NCBI RefSeq assembly: GCF_947495565.1
Contig: NZ_CANLZM010000006.1
Coordinates: forward strand, 62,001 to 126,000
From: an uncultured Pontibacter sp.
GTDB lineage: Bacteria; Bacteroidota; Bacteroidia; Cytophagales; Hymenobacteraceae
Length of the DNA stretch: 64,000 nucleotides
Direction: 5' to 3'
Part shown: positions 9,575 to 18,424 of the stretch, in pieces
Position numbering within the stretch: the stretch's first letter is position 1
Layout of the letters: each line of letters begins with the position of its first letter
Notes under the pieces: model-generated
What the model was told of the DNA's origin: nothing
Database searches by the model: none
Seen by the model: only the letters and a program-made list of their open reading frames with translations
Program-made: the position numbers and the translations under genes

Positions 9575-9632
9575 AAAGCATAAAAGCAGCAAGGGAGCTA
9601 CCATGGTAGCTCCCTTGCTGCTTTTATGCTTT
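9575..9632. terminator. Perfect 58-bp palindrome, bidirectional terminator
   Basis: The sequence is its own reverse complement over all 58 bases (29-bp arms, no spacer, centre CCATGG at 9601-9606). It lies between susD on the plus strand and the erythromycin-esterase gene on the minus strand, which converge here. A T-rich tail follows on the right, and the left arm begins AAA, so it can end transcription from both sides. Confidence 0.8.
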
Positions 9633-9646
9633 TCTTTACCCACCTA

Positions 9647-10927
9647 TCAATAGTTCCAAGGGTATAGATCTGGCTCCTTGCCGCCCCGGCTTTTCATGCG
9701 GAGCGGGTGCACGGCTTCTGACTCATCAAAATAAATAAAGGCATCATACCGATCCGGGATAACGGTAGGGACATAGTTTCCGAACATCTCAAACTTAGGA
9801 TCATATACCACTCCTATTGCGCGGTGCCCGATAAGCTCCTGCAGTTCGGGCACATTCCGGAGGTCTTTGGAAAGTATGATTTTATCGTCGGTGCTGATGT
9901 TGTGGAGCATTTCTTCCCAGCTGCCGCTAGCCGCAGGCGGAACATCCATTTTTTGCATCGGTGCCCCCCAAGATCTGCCGGCTATTACAGTGCCCTGGTA
10001 AGAACCAAAGCCAACCAGCCGTACCTTATCGTGGCCATACTTCTGGCGGGCCAGCTGCCCGATATTATACATGCCGTTATCTGCCATATCGGTAAAGCGC
10101 GCGTCGCCGATGTGCGTGTTGTGCTCCCATACGATAGCTTTGGAACCCGAACCGTGAAAATCCAGCAGCCGGTCCAGCGTCTCCATCATGTGGCTGTCGC
10201 GCACGTTCCAGGAGTTGGTGCTGCCGTTTATCATGGCGCGGTAATATTTTTCTGCGTTAGCGGCTACCAGTGCGTTTTGCTTGGTGTTAAAATCCTGCTC
10301 CGGGTCGTTGCTGAAGCTGCGGTGCTGCTGTACTTTTTGCAGCATTTCAATCACTTCCCGTTCGCAATCGGTGGGCACAAAGGCTGTGGCCTGGGCATAG
10401 GTCTGCGGGTCGCGGTTAAAAGGCTCAAAACAGTTGATGGCCAAGCGGGCAGCCTCCGCGGCCTGTCCGTCGTTGCTTTCCAAATACCGCACAATCTGCT
10501 CCAAAGACTCCCACAGGCTGTACACATCCAACCCGTAGAAACCTGCCTTCTCCCCTTGCCTGCGCTGGTTATTGTGCTCCCGGAGCCACTCTACCAGCGC
10601 CGCCACCTCCCAGTTGGCCCACATCCAGGTAGGCCACCGCCGATACACCTCCAACACCTCGGCAATCTTACTGCCCGCGTTAGGATACCCTTTTATAAAG
10701 CGGTTGATGGCATAACACTCCGGCCAGTCGCCCTCCACTGCTATAAAGTCAAAGCCCTTCTCCTGGATCAGCCTTCTGGAAATGGCCGTTCGCCAGGAAT
10801 AATACTCGGAAGTGCCGTGCGAGGCTTCTCCCAGCATCACCACGCGGGCGTCGCCTATTTCCTCTAATAATACATCAAGATCCCTCTCTTTTGTGAGCGT
10901 AGTATAATGAAAAGGTTTTTGTCCCAT
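9647..10927 (-). CDS. Erythromycin esterase family protein
   Basis: A 426-residue protein of the EreA/EreB-like superfamily. The signature VVMLGEASHGTSEYYSWR lies near residues 29-46, with the catalytic-region Glu34 and His37. A second conserved block, IVWEHNTHIGD, lies in the middle. No signal peptide is seen, so it is probably cytoplasmic. True Ere enzymes open the macrolide lactone by hydrolysis, but most chromosomal members of this family in environmental bacteria have no proven resistance role and may act on other esters. No resistance or mobile genes are nearby. The family call is strong; resistance should not be assumed. Confidence 0.85.
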   Translation of the reverse strand: MGQKPFHYTTLTKERDLDVLLEEIGDARVVMLGEASHGTSEYYSWRTAISRRLIQEKGFDFIAVEGDWPECYAINRFIKGYPNAGSKIAEVLEVYRRWPTWMWANWEVAALVEWLREHNNQRRQGEKAGFYGLDVYSLWESLEQIVRYLESNDGQAAEAARLAINCFEPFNRDPQTYAQATAFVPTDCEREVIEMLQKVQQHRSFSNDPEQDFNTKQNALVAANAEKYYRAMINGSTNSWNVRDSHMMETLDRLLDFHGSGSKAIVWEHNTHIGDARFTDMADNGMYNIGQLARQKYGHDKVRLVGFGSYQGTVIAGRSWGAPMQKMDVPPAASGSWEEMLHNISTDDKIILSKDLRNVPELQELIGHRAIGVVYDPKFEMFGNYVPTVIPDRYDAFIYFDESEAVHPLRMKSRGGKEPDLYPWNY

Positions 10928-11011
10928 AGCCGTGGTGTAAAGTATAACGAGCGGTAAATTAAATTTGCTGTATTGTACTTTCGATGAGCGGTTTATGTTC
11001 CATAAAATAAA

Positions 11012-11043
11012 GCGCCCGCTTTACTTCTGGGTAAAGCGGGCGC
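11012..11043 (-). terminator. Terminator of the DUF4197 gene
   Basis: A perfect 13-bp GC-rich stem (11012-11024 with 11031-11043, GCGCCCGC/GCGGGCGC) with a 6-nt loop starts about 28 bp past the stop of the minus-strand DUF4197 gene. Confidence 0.75.
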
Positions 11044-11070
11044 AAAGCCATGTTAAGCGTGCAACTTAAC

Positions 11071-11799
11071 TTATGACTGGTTTTGCTGGGCAAACACCCT
11101 GCGCAGCAGTTCGGTGGTGCGGGCAATCGGGTTCTGGCGTATCTTTAGCTCTTCCTGGGCAACCAAAGTAAACAGACCGTCAATGGCTTTTTGGGTGGCG
11201 TAATCATCCAGGTCGGGGTTTACTTTCTGCACAAGCGGCACTTTGTTATACTGGTTTACAAGGTCTGCATAGTAGCGCGTGGCGTTTGTCTTTTCCAGCG
11301 ATTTAACCATAATCGGATTAAAGGTATCATACAGCTGCTGCGAGGTAGTGCGCTTCAGGTAGTTTGTGGCCGCGTCCTTATCACCACGGAGTATCCCCCA
11401 GGCATCCTGAATGGTCATCTGCTTGATGGCGCTCACAAATATTGGCACGGCGCTTTTGGCGGCGTCTTCGGCACCACGGTTCAGAGTAAGTATAAACTTG
11501 TCTACCTGGCTGCCCAGCCCCACCTGGCGCAGGGTATTCTCCACACGCTGCACATCCTCCGGAAATGGAATCCTGATCAGTGAGTTGCCAAAATAGCCGT
11601 CGGTTTGGGAGGCCTGGCTAGCGCCGTTGGTTATCCCCACCTCCAAAGCCTGCTTTAGCCCCGCGGCTACTTCAGATTGGGTAAGTGTGCCGCTGGTGCC
11701 TGCCAGCACGCCATCCATGGTGCGCTGTATATCCGTTACGGTACAGGCCGAGGCGCCAAGTGCCAAGGCTATGGCAGAAGTATAAATTATTTTCTTCAT
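11071..11799 (-). CDS. DUF4197 domain-containing putative lipoprotein
   Basis: A 242-residue exported protein. The N-terminus is a short hydrophobic signal with a lipobox-like GASAC (Cys19). The rest matches the DUF4197 pattern as I know it: LKQALEVGITNGASQ near the start, a YFGNSLIRIPFP segment, and a long helical C-terminal half. The family is common in Bacteroidota and Proteobacteria and has no established function. It is divergent from cinA with about 140 bp between them. Envelope location is a reasonable inference. Confidence 0.8.
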   Translation of the reverse strand: MKKIIYTSAIALALGASACTVTDIQRTMDGVLAGTSGTLTQSEVAAGLKQALEVGITNGASQASQTDGYFGNSLIRIPFPEDVQRVENTLRQVGLGSQVDKFILTLNRGAEDAAKSAVPIFVSAIKQMTIQDAWGILRGDKDAATNYLKRTTSQQLYDTFNPIMVKSLEKTNATRYYADLVNQYNKVPLVQKVNPDLDDYATQKAIDGLFTLVAQEELKIRQNPIARTTELLRRVFAQQNQS

Positions 11800-11937
11800 G
11801 TATGCTTACTATGTTGATTTTAAAGTATCCGGTCCGGTTTATGAAAGTATAGCTAAAGCTGTTTATGCATTGTGCTACAACATCTTTACCTTTACAGGGT
11901 TTAAGAAGCTTAAACATAAATCAGACCACAAATATAT

Positions 11938-13197
11938 ATGAAAGCGGTTACTGCTGAGATTATCACCATCGGCGATGAGATTCTCTATGGCCAGATTGTG
12001 GACACCAACTCTGCCTGGATGGGCACCGAGCTTACCAGGATTGGCATAAAGGTAAAGCAAATCACCTCTATCTCAGATAGTGTAGAGCATATTGTGCAGG
12101 CGTTAAAAGATGCCGGGGCGCGCGCCGACATCATATTGATGACAGGCGGCCTCGGCCCAACCAAAGACGACCTTACCAAGCATGTGCTGGCTGATTATTT
12201 TCATACTTCCCTTATACTGCACGAACCGTCGCTGGCAGACATCGCCGCCTTATTTAAGCAGCGCGGCATAGACCTGACGGAGCTAAACCGGCAGCAGGCC
12301 TTTTTACCTGAAAGCTGCACACCAGTGCGCAACGTACTGGGCACTGCGCCGGGCATGTGGTTTGAGCACAAAGGCAAAGTATACGTCTCGATGCCGGGGG
12401 TGCCCTTTGAGATGAAACGCATGATGACCGACATTGTGCTGCCGCAGCTGAAGGCATACTTTAAAACGCCGCATATCATACACAAGGTAATCCAGACGGT
12501 AGGGCTGCCGGAGTCTATACTTGCCGAGCGGCTGGAGGACTGGGAAACACGCCTGCCAGAGCACCTGAAGCTGGCTTACCTGCCGCACCTGGGCGGCGTG
12601 CGTCTCCGCCTTACGGGGCAAAGTATGGATGAGGCTGAACTGGAGCAGGAGCTGCAGCAGGAGGTGGATAAGCTGCCGGGCATCATAGGGAAGTATATTT
12701 TTGCCTATGGCGAGGTACCGCTGGAAGAGGCTATTGGCCTGCAGCTGAAAGAGCGCGGGCTTACAATCGCCACAGCCGAAAGCTGTACCGGCGGCTTTCT
12801 AGCCCATAAGCTGACAAGTGTGGCAGGCAGCTCCGCCTGGTTTATAGGCGGCGTAATTGCCTACCATAACGAAGTAAAGATGCAGGAACTGAACGTAAAC
12901 CCTGAAACCCTGCAGCAGCATGGCGCCGTAAGTGAAGCTACTGTCCGGGCTATGGCAGAGAATGTGCGCCTTAAATTTGACACCGACATTGGCTTGGCTA
13001 CAAGCGGCATTGCAGGCCCAGACGGAGGCACACTCGATAAACCGGTAGGCACCATTTGGATTGCCTATGCCAACAAGTATAAAACCGAGGCCAAACTGCT
13101 GAACTTTAACAAAAACAGGCTCCTCAATATAGAATACACGGCCATGGCTTTGTTAAACCTGCTGCGCCAAAGTTTAGAGGCAACGGTTGAGGAATAG
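11938..13197 (+). CDS. cinA: CinA: NMN deamidase / ADP-ribose pyrophosphatase family protein
   Basis: A 419-residue full-length CinA. The N-terminal MoCF-binding domain (about 1-170) begins MKAVTAEIITIGDEIL and has the MTGGLGPTKDD motif. The C-terminal CinA/PncC domain (about 255-415) has AESCTGGFLAHKL and SGIAGPDGG, typical of nicotinamide-nucleotide amidohydrolases. In characterised members the C-terminal domain converts NMN to nicotinate mononucleotide for NAD recycling, and the N-terminal domain hydrolyses ADP-ribose. A separate stand-alone C-terminal-type paralogue is encoded at 45601-46092. Confidence 0.93.
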   Translation: MKAVTAEIITIGDEILYGQIVDTNSAWMGTELTRIGIKVKQITSISDSVEHIVQALKDAGARADIILMTGGLGPTKDDLTKHVLADYFHTSLILHEPSLADIAALFKQRGIDLTELNRQQAFLPESCTPVRNVLGTAPGMWFEHKGKVYVSMPGVPFEMKRMMTDIVLPQLKAYFKTPHIIHKVIQTVGLPESILAERLEDWETRLPEHLKLAYLPHLGGVRLRLTGQSMDEAELEQELQQEVDKLPGIIGKYIFAYGEVPLEEAIGLQLKERGLTIATAESCTGGFLAHKLTSVAGSSAWFIGGVIAYHNEVKMQELNVNPETLQQHGAVSEATVRAMAENVRLKFDTDIGLATSGIAGPDGGTLDKPVGTIWIAYANKYKTEAKLLNFNKNRLLNIEYTAMALLNLLRQSLEATVEE

Positions 13198-13216
13198 GCT
13201 AAAATAATTAACTTTG
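13187..13216 (+). promoter_or_regulatory. Bacteroidota-type promoter for the E2 gene
   Basis: TTG (13187-13189), 19 bp, then TAACTTTG (13209-13216) match the -33 TTG / -7 TANNTTTG pattern of the Bacteroidota primary sigma factor exactly. It overlaps the end of cinA and lies about 110 bp before the E2 start. Confidence 0.6.
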
Positions 13217-13325
13217 TCTGAACTTTTTAAGCAAAAGGTCTTAACACGGGTTAGCACTCACTTTCCTGCTTGTACTCCTTCGGCTTTTTACTTTAATTAA
13301 AACTGATCAACGAATAAAGACACAT

Positions 13326-14687
13326 ATGGCACTTGTAGAAATGGTTATGCCCAAGATGGGTGAAAGTATCATGGAAGGCACCGTTCTGAAATGGCTCAAA
13401 AGCGTGGGTGACACCATCGAGCAGGACGAATCGGTGCTGGAAGTAGCTACAGATAAAGTGGACACAGAAGTACCTGCCCTTCAGGGTGGCGTGTTGAAGG
13501 AAATTCTGGTACAGGAAGGTGACGTGGTGGCCGTAGGCGCCCCGATCGCTGTTATTTCTACAGACGGTGAAGACACTGCCGGAACTTCTGCCCCTGCCGC
13601 TACACAGGCTCCTGCCACAGCACCTGAGGCTGCTCCACAGCAGACTGCTGCGGCTTCTGCACCTAGTGAGGCGTTTGCCAAACTAGACCAGCCTGCCACT
13701 GGCCGCTTCTACTCACCGCTTGTGCTAAACATTGCCCGCGAAGAAGGCATTCCGATGCAGGAACTGGAGTATATTCCGGGTACTGGCAAGGAAGGCCGTG
13801 TGTCTAAAAAAGATATTCTGGAGTATGTGGAGAACCGCAAAAACGCTCCGGCCCAAGCTGCTGCTCCGCAAGCACAGGCACCTGCCGCGCCACAGGCGCA
13901 ACCACAGGCCGCCCCTGCTCCTGCTGCCCAACCACAAGCTGCCGCTCCTCAGGTAAAGCCAGCCGCATCTTACGGCGGCAACACAGAGCTGATCGAGATG
14001 GACCGCATGCGCAAAATGATTGCCGACCGCATGGTAGACAGCAAGCGCATCTCTCCGCACGTTACCTCTTTTGTGGAGGCCGACGTAACCAACCTGGTAA
14101 ACTGGAGAAACAAGTGGAAAAACGAGTATAAGAAGCGCGAAGGCGAGAACCTGACCTTTACGCCAATCTTTATCGATGCCATTGCCAAAGCCATCAAGGA
14201 TTACCCAATGATCAATGTGTCAGTGGATGGCAGCACGATTATCCGCCACAAAGACATTAACATAGGTATGGCCGTGGCCCTGCCAAGCGGTAACCTGATC
14301 GTGCCGAACATCAAAAACGCTGACCAGCTGAACCTGAACGGCCTGACCAAAAAAGTAAACGACCTGGCCAACCGTGGCCGCATGAACAAGCTGACGCCAG
14401 ACGACCTGGCCGGCGGTACTTACACGGTATCTAACGTAGGTTCATTCGGAAACGTGATGGGCACGCCGATCATCATGCAGCCGCAGGTAGCTATTATGGC
14501 CGTGGGCGCTATCAAGAAAAAGCCAGCCGTTATTGAGACGCCGGAAGGTGATTTGATCGGGGTTCGCCACTTCATGTACCTGTCGCACTCCTACGACCAT
14601 CGCGTGGTAGATGGCTCGCTGGGCGGCATGTTTGTACGCCGCGTGGCAGATTACCTGGAGAACTTCGATGTGAACCAGACAATCTAA
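13326..14687 (+). CDS. 2-oxoacid dehydrogenase complex E2 (dihydrolipoamide acyltransferase)
   Basis: A 453-residue E2 subunit. The lipoyl domain (about 3-80) carries the lipoylated lysine in ATDKVDTEV (Lys44). An Ala/Pro/Gln-rich linker follows, then the peripheral E3-binding domain (FYSPLVLNIAREEG...GKEGRVSKKDIL, about 125-165), a second Ala/Pro-rich linker, and the acyltransferase domain with SYDHRVVDG (catalytic His425, Asp429). It transfers an acyl group from lipoate to CoA in a multi-enzyme complex. E1 and E3 genes are not adjacent, so whether it serves branched-chain 2-oxoacid or 2-oxoglutarate dehydrogenase cannot be told from position; the sequence looks more like the branched-chain/mixed type. 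Confidence 0.9.
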   Translation: MALVEMVMPKMGESIMEGTVLKWLKSVGDTIEQDESVLEVATDKVDTEVPALQGGVLKEILVQEGDVVAVGAPIAVISTDGEDTAGTSAPAATQAPATAPEAAPQQTAAASAPSEAFAKLDQPATGRFYSPLVLNIAREEGIPMQELEYIPGTGKEGRVSKKDILEYVENRKNAPAQAAAPQAQAPAAPQAQPQAAPAPAAQPQAAAPQVKPAASYGGNTELIEMDRMRKMIADRMVDSKRISPHVTSFVEADVTNLVNWRNKWKNEYKKREGENLTFTPIFIDAIAKAIKDYPMINVSVDGSTIIRHKDINIGMAVALPSGNLIVPNIKNADQLNLNGLTKKVNDLANRGRMNKLTPDDLAGGTYTVSNVGSFGNVMGTPIIMQPQVAIMAVGAIKKKPAVIETPEGDLIGVRHFMYLSHSYDHRVVDGSLGGMFVRRVADYLENFDVNQTI

Positions 14688-14735
14688 GCTCGGCTAAAAG
14701 GTCTTTTGAGAAAAAAATTAAAGTATAAGTATAAT

Positions 14736-14765
14736 AAAGCCTGCTTCTTAAACGGAGCAGGCTTT
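14736..14765 (+). terminator. Terminator of the E2 gene
   Basis: A perfect 10-bp stem (AAAGCCTGCT/AGCAGGCTTT, 14736-14745 with 14756-14765) with a 10-nt loop and T-rich tail, about 50 bp past the stop. Confidence 0.75.
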
Positions 14766-14876
14766 GTTATTTCAGATTTTTTAAAGAAAAGCAGCACCTT
14801 TTGCCACAGGCAAAGTATAAATTAGCAAATTGCTATACTATAGAATTCTTATTTGAAGGCATCCTACTAAAACAAT

Positions 14877-15392
14877 ATGAGAAATATACTTCCCTGGCTT
14901 CTGGCAGCTCTGTTCCTGTTTCTGGCTTTATACTTTTATTGGCAGAAAAACGAAGCCGAAAGCCGCCTAGCCATAGCCGATAACCAGGTAGCTGAGATTG
15001 ACCAGGAACTGGAAGAGCAGACTGAAACAGCCGACTCGCTGGAAGACATGATGCTGCCGCCTGATACGATGAGCCTGGTGCCTCCGGGCGGTGCCGCTTT
15101 TGTAGACGAGCTGGGCAGCCTGAGCCAAACTGATTTACAACGCCTGAAGCGCAAAGGCCTGCAGAACCCGGAAACAGACCTGATGAATGACCTGAGCCGT
15201 AAGCAGGGCAACCTAATACCTACAAAAGGTGTAGTAGGCGGTACCATGGCGATCCGGGATACACGCATCCTGAACGACCGCTACGCCCTTGCGTATTACG
15301 AAGACGGCCACATGGGCGGTTATATGCTGCTGAAGTATGAGGTTAACAACGGTAATATCAGCTGGACGGTGGTAGACAGCTCACGGCTGTAA
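14877..15392 (+). CDS. Membrane-anchored hypothetical protein with short coiled coil
   Basis: A 171-residue protein not recognised as a known family. Residues 4-22 form one hydrophobic membrane helix (PWLLAALFLFLALYFYW). An acidic helical stretch rich in Glu and Gln follows (about 25-55), likely a coiled coil. The C-terminal half holds mixed segments such as GGTMAIRDTRILNDRYALAYYEDGH that suggest a small beta-rich domain. Topology is probably N-in with a periplasmic C-terminal domain. The next gene, also a small envelope protein, starts 57 bp later on the same strand, so the two may be co-transcribed. Function unknown. Confidence 0.7.
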   Translation: MRNILPWLLAALFLFLALYFYWQKNEAESRLAIADNQVAEIDQELEEQTETADSLEDMMLPPDTMSLVPPGGAAFVDELGSLSQTDLQRLKRKGLQNPETDLMNDLSRKQGNLIPTKGVVGGTMAIRDTRILNDRYALAYYEDGHMGGYMLLKYEVNNGNISWTVVDSSRL

Positions 15393-15449
15393 CTTCGCTG
15401 CACAAGATTGGAGCGGATGAAGTATAACCTAAATAAACCTGTTTAAGCA

Positions 15450-16043
15450 ATGACTACATTCTTGTTAAGTATACTTCTGCCGCTCACCTTCCTGTTTACA
15501 GATACTACCCAACTGCGCCTGCAGCAGGACCTGCAGAAAGACCTGAGCCAGCTGCAGCAAAGTAAAAGCTACTTCATCAGCGACAACAGCAACCTCAGCC
15601 CCACTGTGCAAACCGTGGCCGAAGACCTGCAGCTATTCGCGCTTGTGGCCCAGTTAGATCTGAGCCAGGCAATTTACATCCAGCAGCAGCAGGGGCAGCA
15701 CCAGATACACCGCTGGAAATTTGATGAGGGCGAGATACGCAGCATTGTCCAAATCCAAAGCAGCATTGGGATAGATACCATGGTCACGCAACGATACCTG
15801 GAGAACAGAGCTCCTACGCAGCACCGCGTCCAGAACAGCTTTACATTTCGTACTTATCTTGTTTCCACAGCCTCAGAGCAAAACAAGCTTTATTATTTAA
15901 CTGAAGAGCAGCAAGGCCTGTTGGCATACCGCCTGGGCGAAAAGCAGGTGGAGGTAACTTATGCTTCTGCCAAAGAGGGCCTCAGCGACATACTGCCAAA
16001 GTATAAAGAGGAAGTGCGGCAACTGGTGTCTAGTTTTCAATAA
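15450..16043 (+). CDS. Secreted hypothetical protein
   Basis: A 197-residue protein beginning with a clear signal peptide (MTTFLLSILLPLTFLFTDT). The mature part is Gln-rich and hydrophilic with no motif I recognise. An internal perfect AAGTATACTT site overlaps its signal-peptide codons (15467-15476). It follows the coiled-coil membrane protein and ends at its own terminator, which suggests a two-gene unit of envelope proteins. No function is proposed. Confidence 0.65.
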   Translation: MTTFLLSILLPLTFLFTDTTQLRLQQDLQKDLSQLQQSKSYFISDNSNLSPTVQTVAEDLQLFALVAQLDLSQAIYIQQQQGQHQIHRWKFDEGEIRSIVQIQSSIGIDTMVTQRYLENRAPTQHRVQNSFTFRTYLVSTASEQNKLYYLTEEQQGLLAYRLGEKQVEVTYASAKEGLSDILPKYKEEVRQLVSSFQ

Positions 16044-16060
16044 GCCCGATCTATTTAAAT

Positions 16061-16105
16061 AAGCCGCAGCTGGCCGCTTCTAAAAGAGGTATTTAGCTGC
16101 GGCTT
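16061..16105 (+). terminator. Terminator after the 15450-16043 gene
   Basis: An 11-bp perfect stem (AAGCCGCAGCT/AGCTGCGGCTT, 16061-16071 with 16095-16105) with a 23-nt loop and a T-run just after. Confidence 0.65.
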
Positions 16106-16325
16106 TAGTTTTTCCCACGCACCGTCACAGCCAAGTATAACTTCAGCAATTATGTCGCAGTGACGGCAGAGCAACCCGGCAAGTCCGCCAACAAGTAAGG
16201 CCATCATATAGTCTGCTGACAGAATGACATAAAAACAGCACTATATTACCATTGGCACATGGCTTGTTAAATGAGTAGTAACCATAAAAGGAAATCAAAT
16301 CAGCAACTATAAATAAAGCTATAGA

Positions 16326-18260
16326 ATGGGAAAAATAATAGGTATTGACTTAGGTACAACGAACTCTTGCGTTGCCGTAATGGAAGGTAACGAGCCAGTT
16401 GTTATACCTAACAGCGAGGGGCGCCGCACAACTCCGTCTATCGTAGCATTTTTGGATAACGGAAACGGCGAGCGCAAAGTAGGTGACCCTGCCAAGCGCC
16501 AGGCAATCACTAACCCGCAAAACACTATCGCTTCTATCAAGCGCTTCATGGGCCACAGCTACAATGAGGTAAGCGAAGAAGCAAAGCAGGTATCTTACAA
16601 AGTACAGCAGGGCAGCAACAACACGGTTCGCGTGCAGATCGGCGACCGCGAGTATACGCCACAGGAAATTTCTGCGATGGTTCTTCAGAAAATGAAGGCT
16701 ACGGCAGAGGAGTACTTGGGTACAACTGTAACTGAAGCTGTTATTACCGTACCAGCTTACTTTAACGATGCACAGCGTCAGGCTACCAAAGAAGCCGGCC
16801 AGATTGCAGGCCTTGAGGTGAAGCGTATCATCAACGAGCCAACGGCAGCAGCGCTTGCTTACGGTTTGGATAAGAAAAGCATAGACCAGAAGATTGCAGT
16901 GTTTGACCTTGGTGGTGGTACTTTCGATATCTCGATCCTTGAGCTGGGTGACGGTGTATTTGAGGTACTTTCTACAAACGGTGACACACACCTTGGCGGT
17001 GATGACTTTGACCAGGTGATCATTAACTGGTTGGCCGATGAGTTTAAGAACGACGAAGGCCTTGACCTGCGCAAAGACCCAATGGCGCTTCAGCGCTTGA
17101 AGGAAGCAGCTGAAAAGGCTAAAATCGAGCTTTCTTCTTCTCAGGAAACAGAAATTAACCTGCCATACATTATGCCGGTTGATGGTGTGCCGAAGCACTT
17201 GGTACGCAAACTGACGCGCGCTAAATTTGAGCAGCTTTCCGATGACCTGATCCGCCGCTCTATGGAGCCATGCAAAAAAGCGCTTCAGGATGCAGGCCTT
17301 TCTACTTCTGACATCGATGAGGTGATCCTGGTAGGTGGTTCTACCCGTATCCCGAAAGTGCAGGAAGAAGTGGAGAAATTCTTCGGCAAGAAGCCTTCTA
17401 AAGGCGTTAACCCGGATGAGGTGGTTGCTATTGGTGCCGCCATCCAAGGTGGTGTGTTAACTGGTGAGGTAAAAGATGTACTTCTGCTGGACGTAACGCC
17501 ACTTTCACTAGGTATCGAGACCATGGGCGGTGTGTTTACCAAACTGATCGAGTCGAACACAACTATCCCTACCAAAAAATCTGAGACGTTCTCTACTGCT
17601 TCGGATAACCAGCCATCGGTTGAGATCCACGTACTGCAGGGTGAGCGCCCAATGGCGAAAGACAACCGTACCATCGGTCGTTTCCACCTCTCAGATATTC
17701 CGCCAGCGCCACGTGGTGTTCCGCAGATCGAAGTTATTTTCGATATTGATGCCAACGGTATCCTGCACGTAACTGCCAAAGACAAGGCAACCGGCAAAGA
17801 GCAGAAGATCCGCATTGAGGCTTCTTCCGGCTTGAGCGATCAAGAAATCGAAAAGATGCGCAAGGAGGCTGAGGCTAACGCTGAGGCTGACAAGAAGGCG
17901 AAGGAGGAGATCGAGAAGCTGAACACAGCTGACTCTATGATCTTCCAAACTGAGAAGCAGCTGAAAGAGTATGGCGACAAGCTTTCCGGCGGCAACAAGT
18001 CGAACATCGAGAACGCGCTTGCTGAGTTGAAAAAAGCACATGAAGCAAAAGACGTGGCCGGTATCGACACAGCTATCGAGAACCTGAACAACGCTTGGAG
18101 CGCAGCCTCTCAGGAGATGTATGCTGCTACGCAAGGCCAAGGTGCACCAGGCGCTGAAGGTGGTGGCAACGGCCAGCCAGGTGCTGACCAGGGCAAAGCC
18201 AACGACGACGGTGTAACTGATGTTGACTACGAAGAAGTAGACGGAAGCTCTAACAAATAA
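16326..18260 (+). CDS. dnaK: Molecular chaperone DnaK (Hsp70)
   Basis: A 644-residue Hsp70. The three family signatures are present: IDLGTTNS at the N-terminus, [14 protein letters not shown] in the middle of the ATPase, and [14 protein letters not shown]. The substrate-binding beta domain carries [14 protein letters not shown], followed by a helical lid and a Gly-rich tail ending near [13 protein letters not shown]. It refolds and protects proteins using ATP together with DnaJ and GrpE, which are not encoded nearby. A single gene with its own terminator; no CIRCE element was found in the 280 bp upstream. Codons are strongly biased, as expected for a highly expressed gene. Confidence 0.98.
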   Translation: MGKIIGIDLGTTNSCVAVMEGNEPVVIPNSEGRRTTPSIVAFLDNGNGERKVGDPAKRQAITNPQNTIASIKRFMGHSYNEVSEEAKQVSYKVQQGSNNTVRVQIGDREYTPQEISAMVLQKMKATAEEYLGTTVTEAVITVPAYFNDAQRQATKEAGQIAGLEVKRIINEPTAAALAYGLDKKSIDQKIAVFDLGGGTFDISILELGDGVFEVLSTNGDTHLGGDDFDQVIINWLADEFKNDEGLDLRKDPMALQRLKEAAEKAKIELSSSQETEINLPYIMPVDGVPKHLVRKLTRAKFEQLSDDLIRRSMEPCKKALQDAGLSTSDIDEVILVGGSTRIPKVQEEVEKFFGKKPSKGVNPDEVVAIGAAIQGGVLTGEVKDVLLLDVTPLSLGIETMGGVFTKLIESNTTIPTKKSETFSTASDNQPSVEIHVLQGERPMAKDNRTIGRFHLSDIPPAPRGVPQIEVIFDIDANGILHVTAKDKATGKEQKIRIEASSGLSDQEIEKMRKEAEANAEADKKAKEEIEKLNTADSMIFQTEKQLKEYGDKLSGGNKSNIENALAELKKAHEAKDVAGIDTAIENLNNAWSAASQEMYAATQGQGAPGAEGGGNGQPGADQGKANDDGVTDVDYEEVDGSSNK

Positions 18261-18282
18261 GCATCTCATACTTAAACTATAT

Positions 18283-18320
18283 AAAAATCCCCTGTCGGAA
18301 TCTGGCAGGGGATTTTTTTT
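18283..18320 (+). terminator. Terminator of dnaK
   Basis: A perfect 12-bp stem (core ATCCCCTG/CAGGGGAT, 18283-18294 with 18306-18317) followed by a run of eight T. Confidence 0.9.
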
Positions 18321-18424
18321 GCATTATACTCAGCTGCACAAATTAATTATAAAAACTATATGGATTATTTGTCAAGTTGACTTACTTGCGGCCCATTCAA
18401 ATTTTATCCAATTAACACCCTTTT

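Noticed and set aside
9824-10867. Long plus-strand open frame (347 codons) opposite the erythromycin-esterase gene
   Set aside because: Its translation is rich in His, Pro and Leu with no motif, while the minus strand has a clear family match over the whole length.
9647-10927. Acquired macrolide resistance gene
   Set aside because: The family match is sound, but there is no mobile element or other resistance gene, and most chromosomal members have no proven resistance role.
16200-16325. CIRCE or other heat-shock operator before dnaK
   Set aside because: No TTAGCACTC-type inverted repeat is present in the upstream region.
16350-17447. Long minus-strand open frame (365 codons) opposite dnaK
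   Set aside because: Shadow of the dnaK reading frame caused by its strong codon bias.
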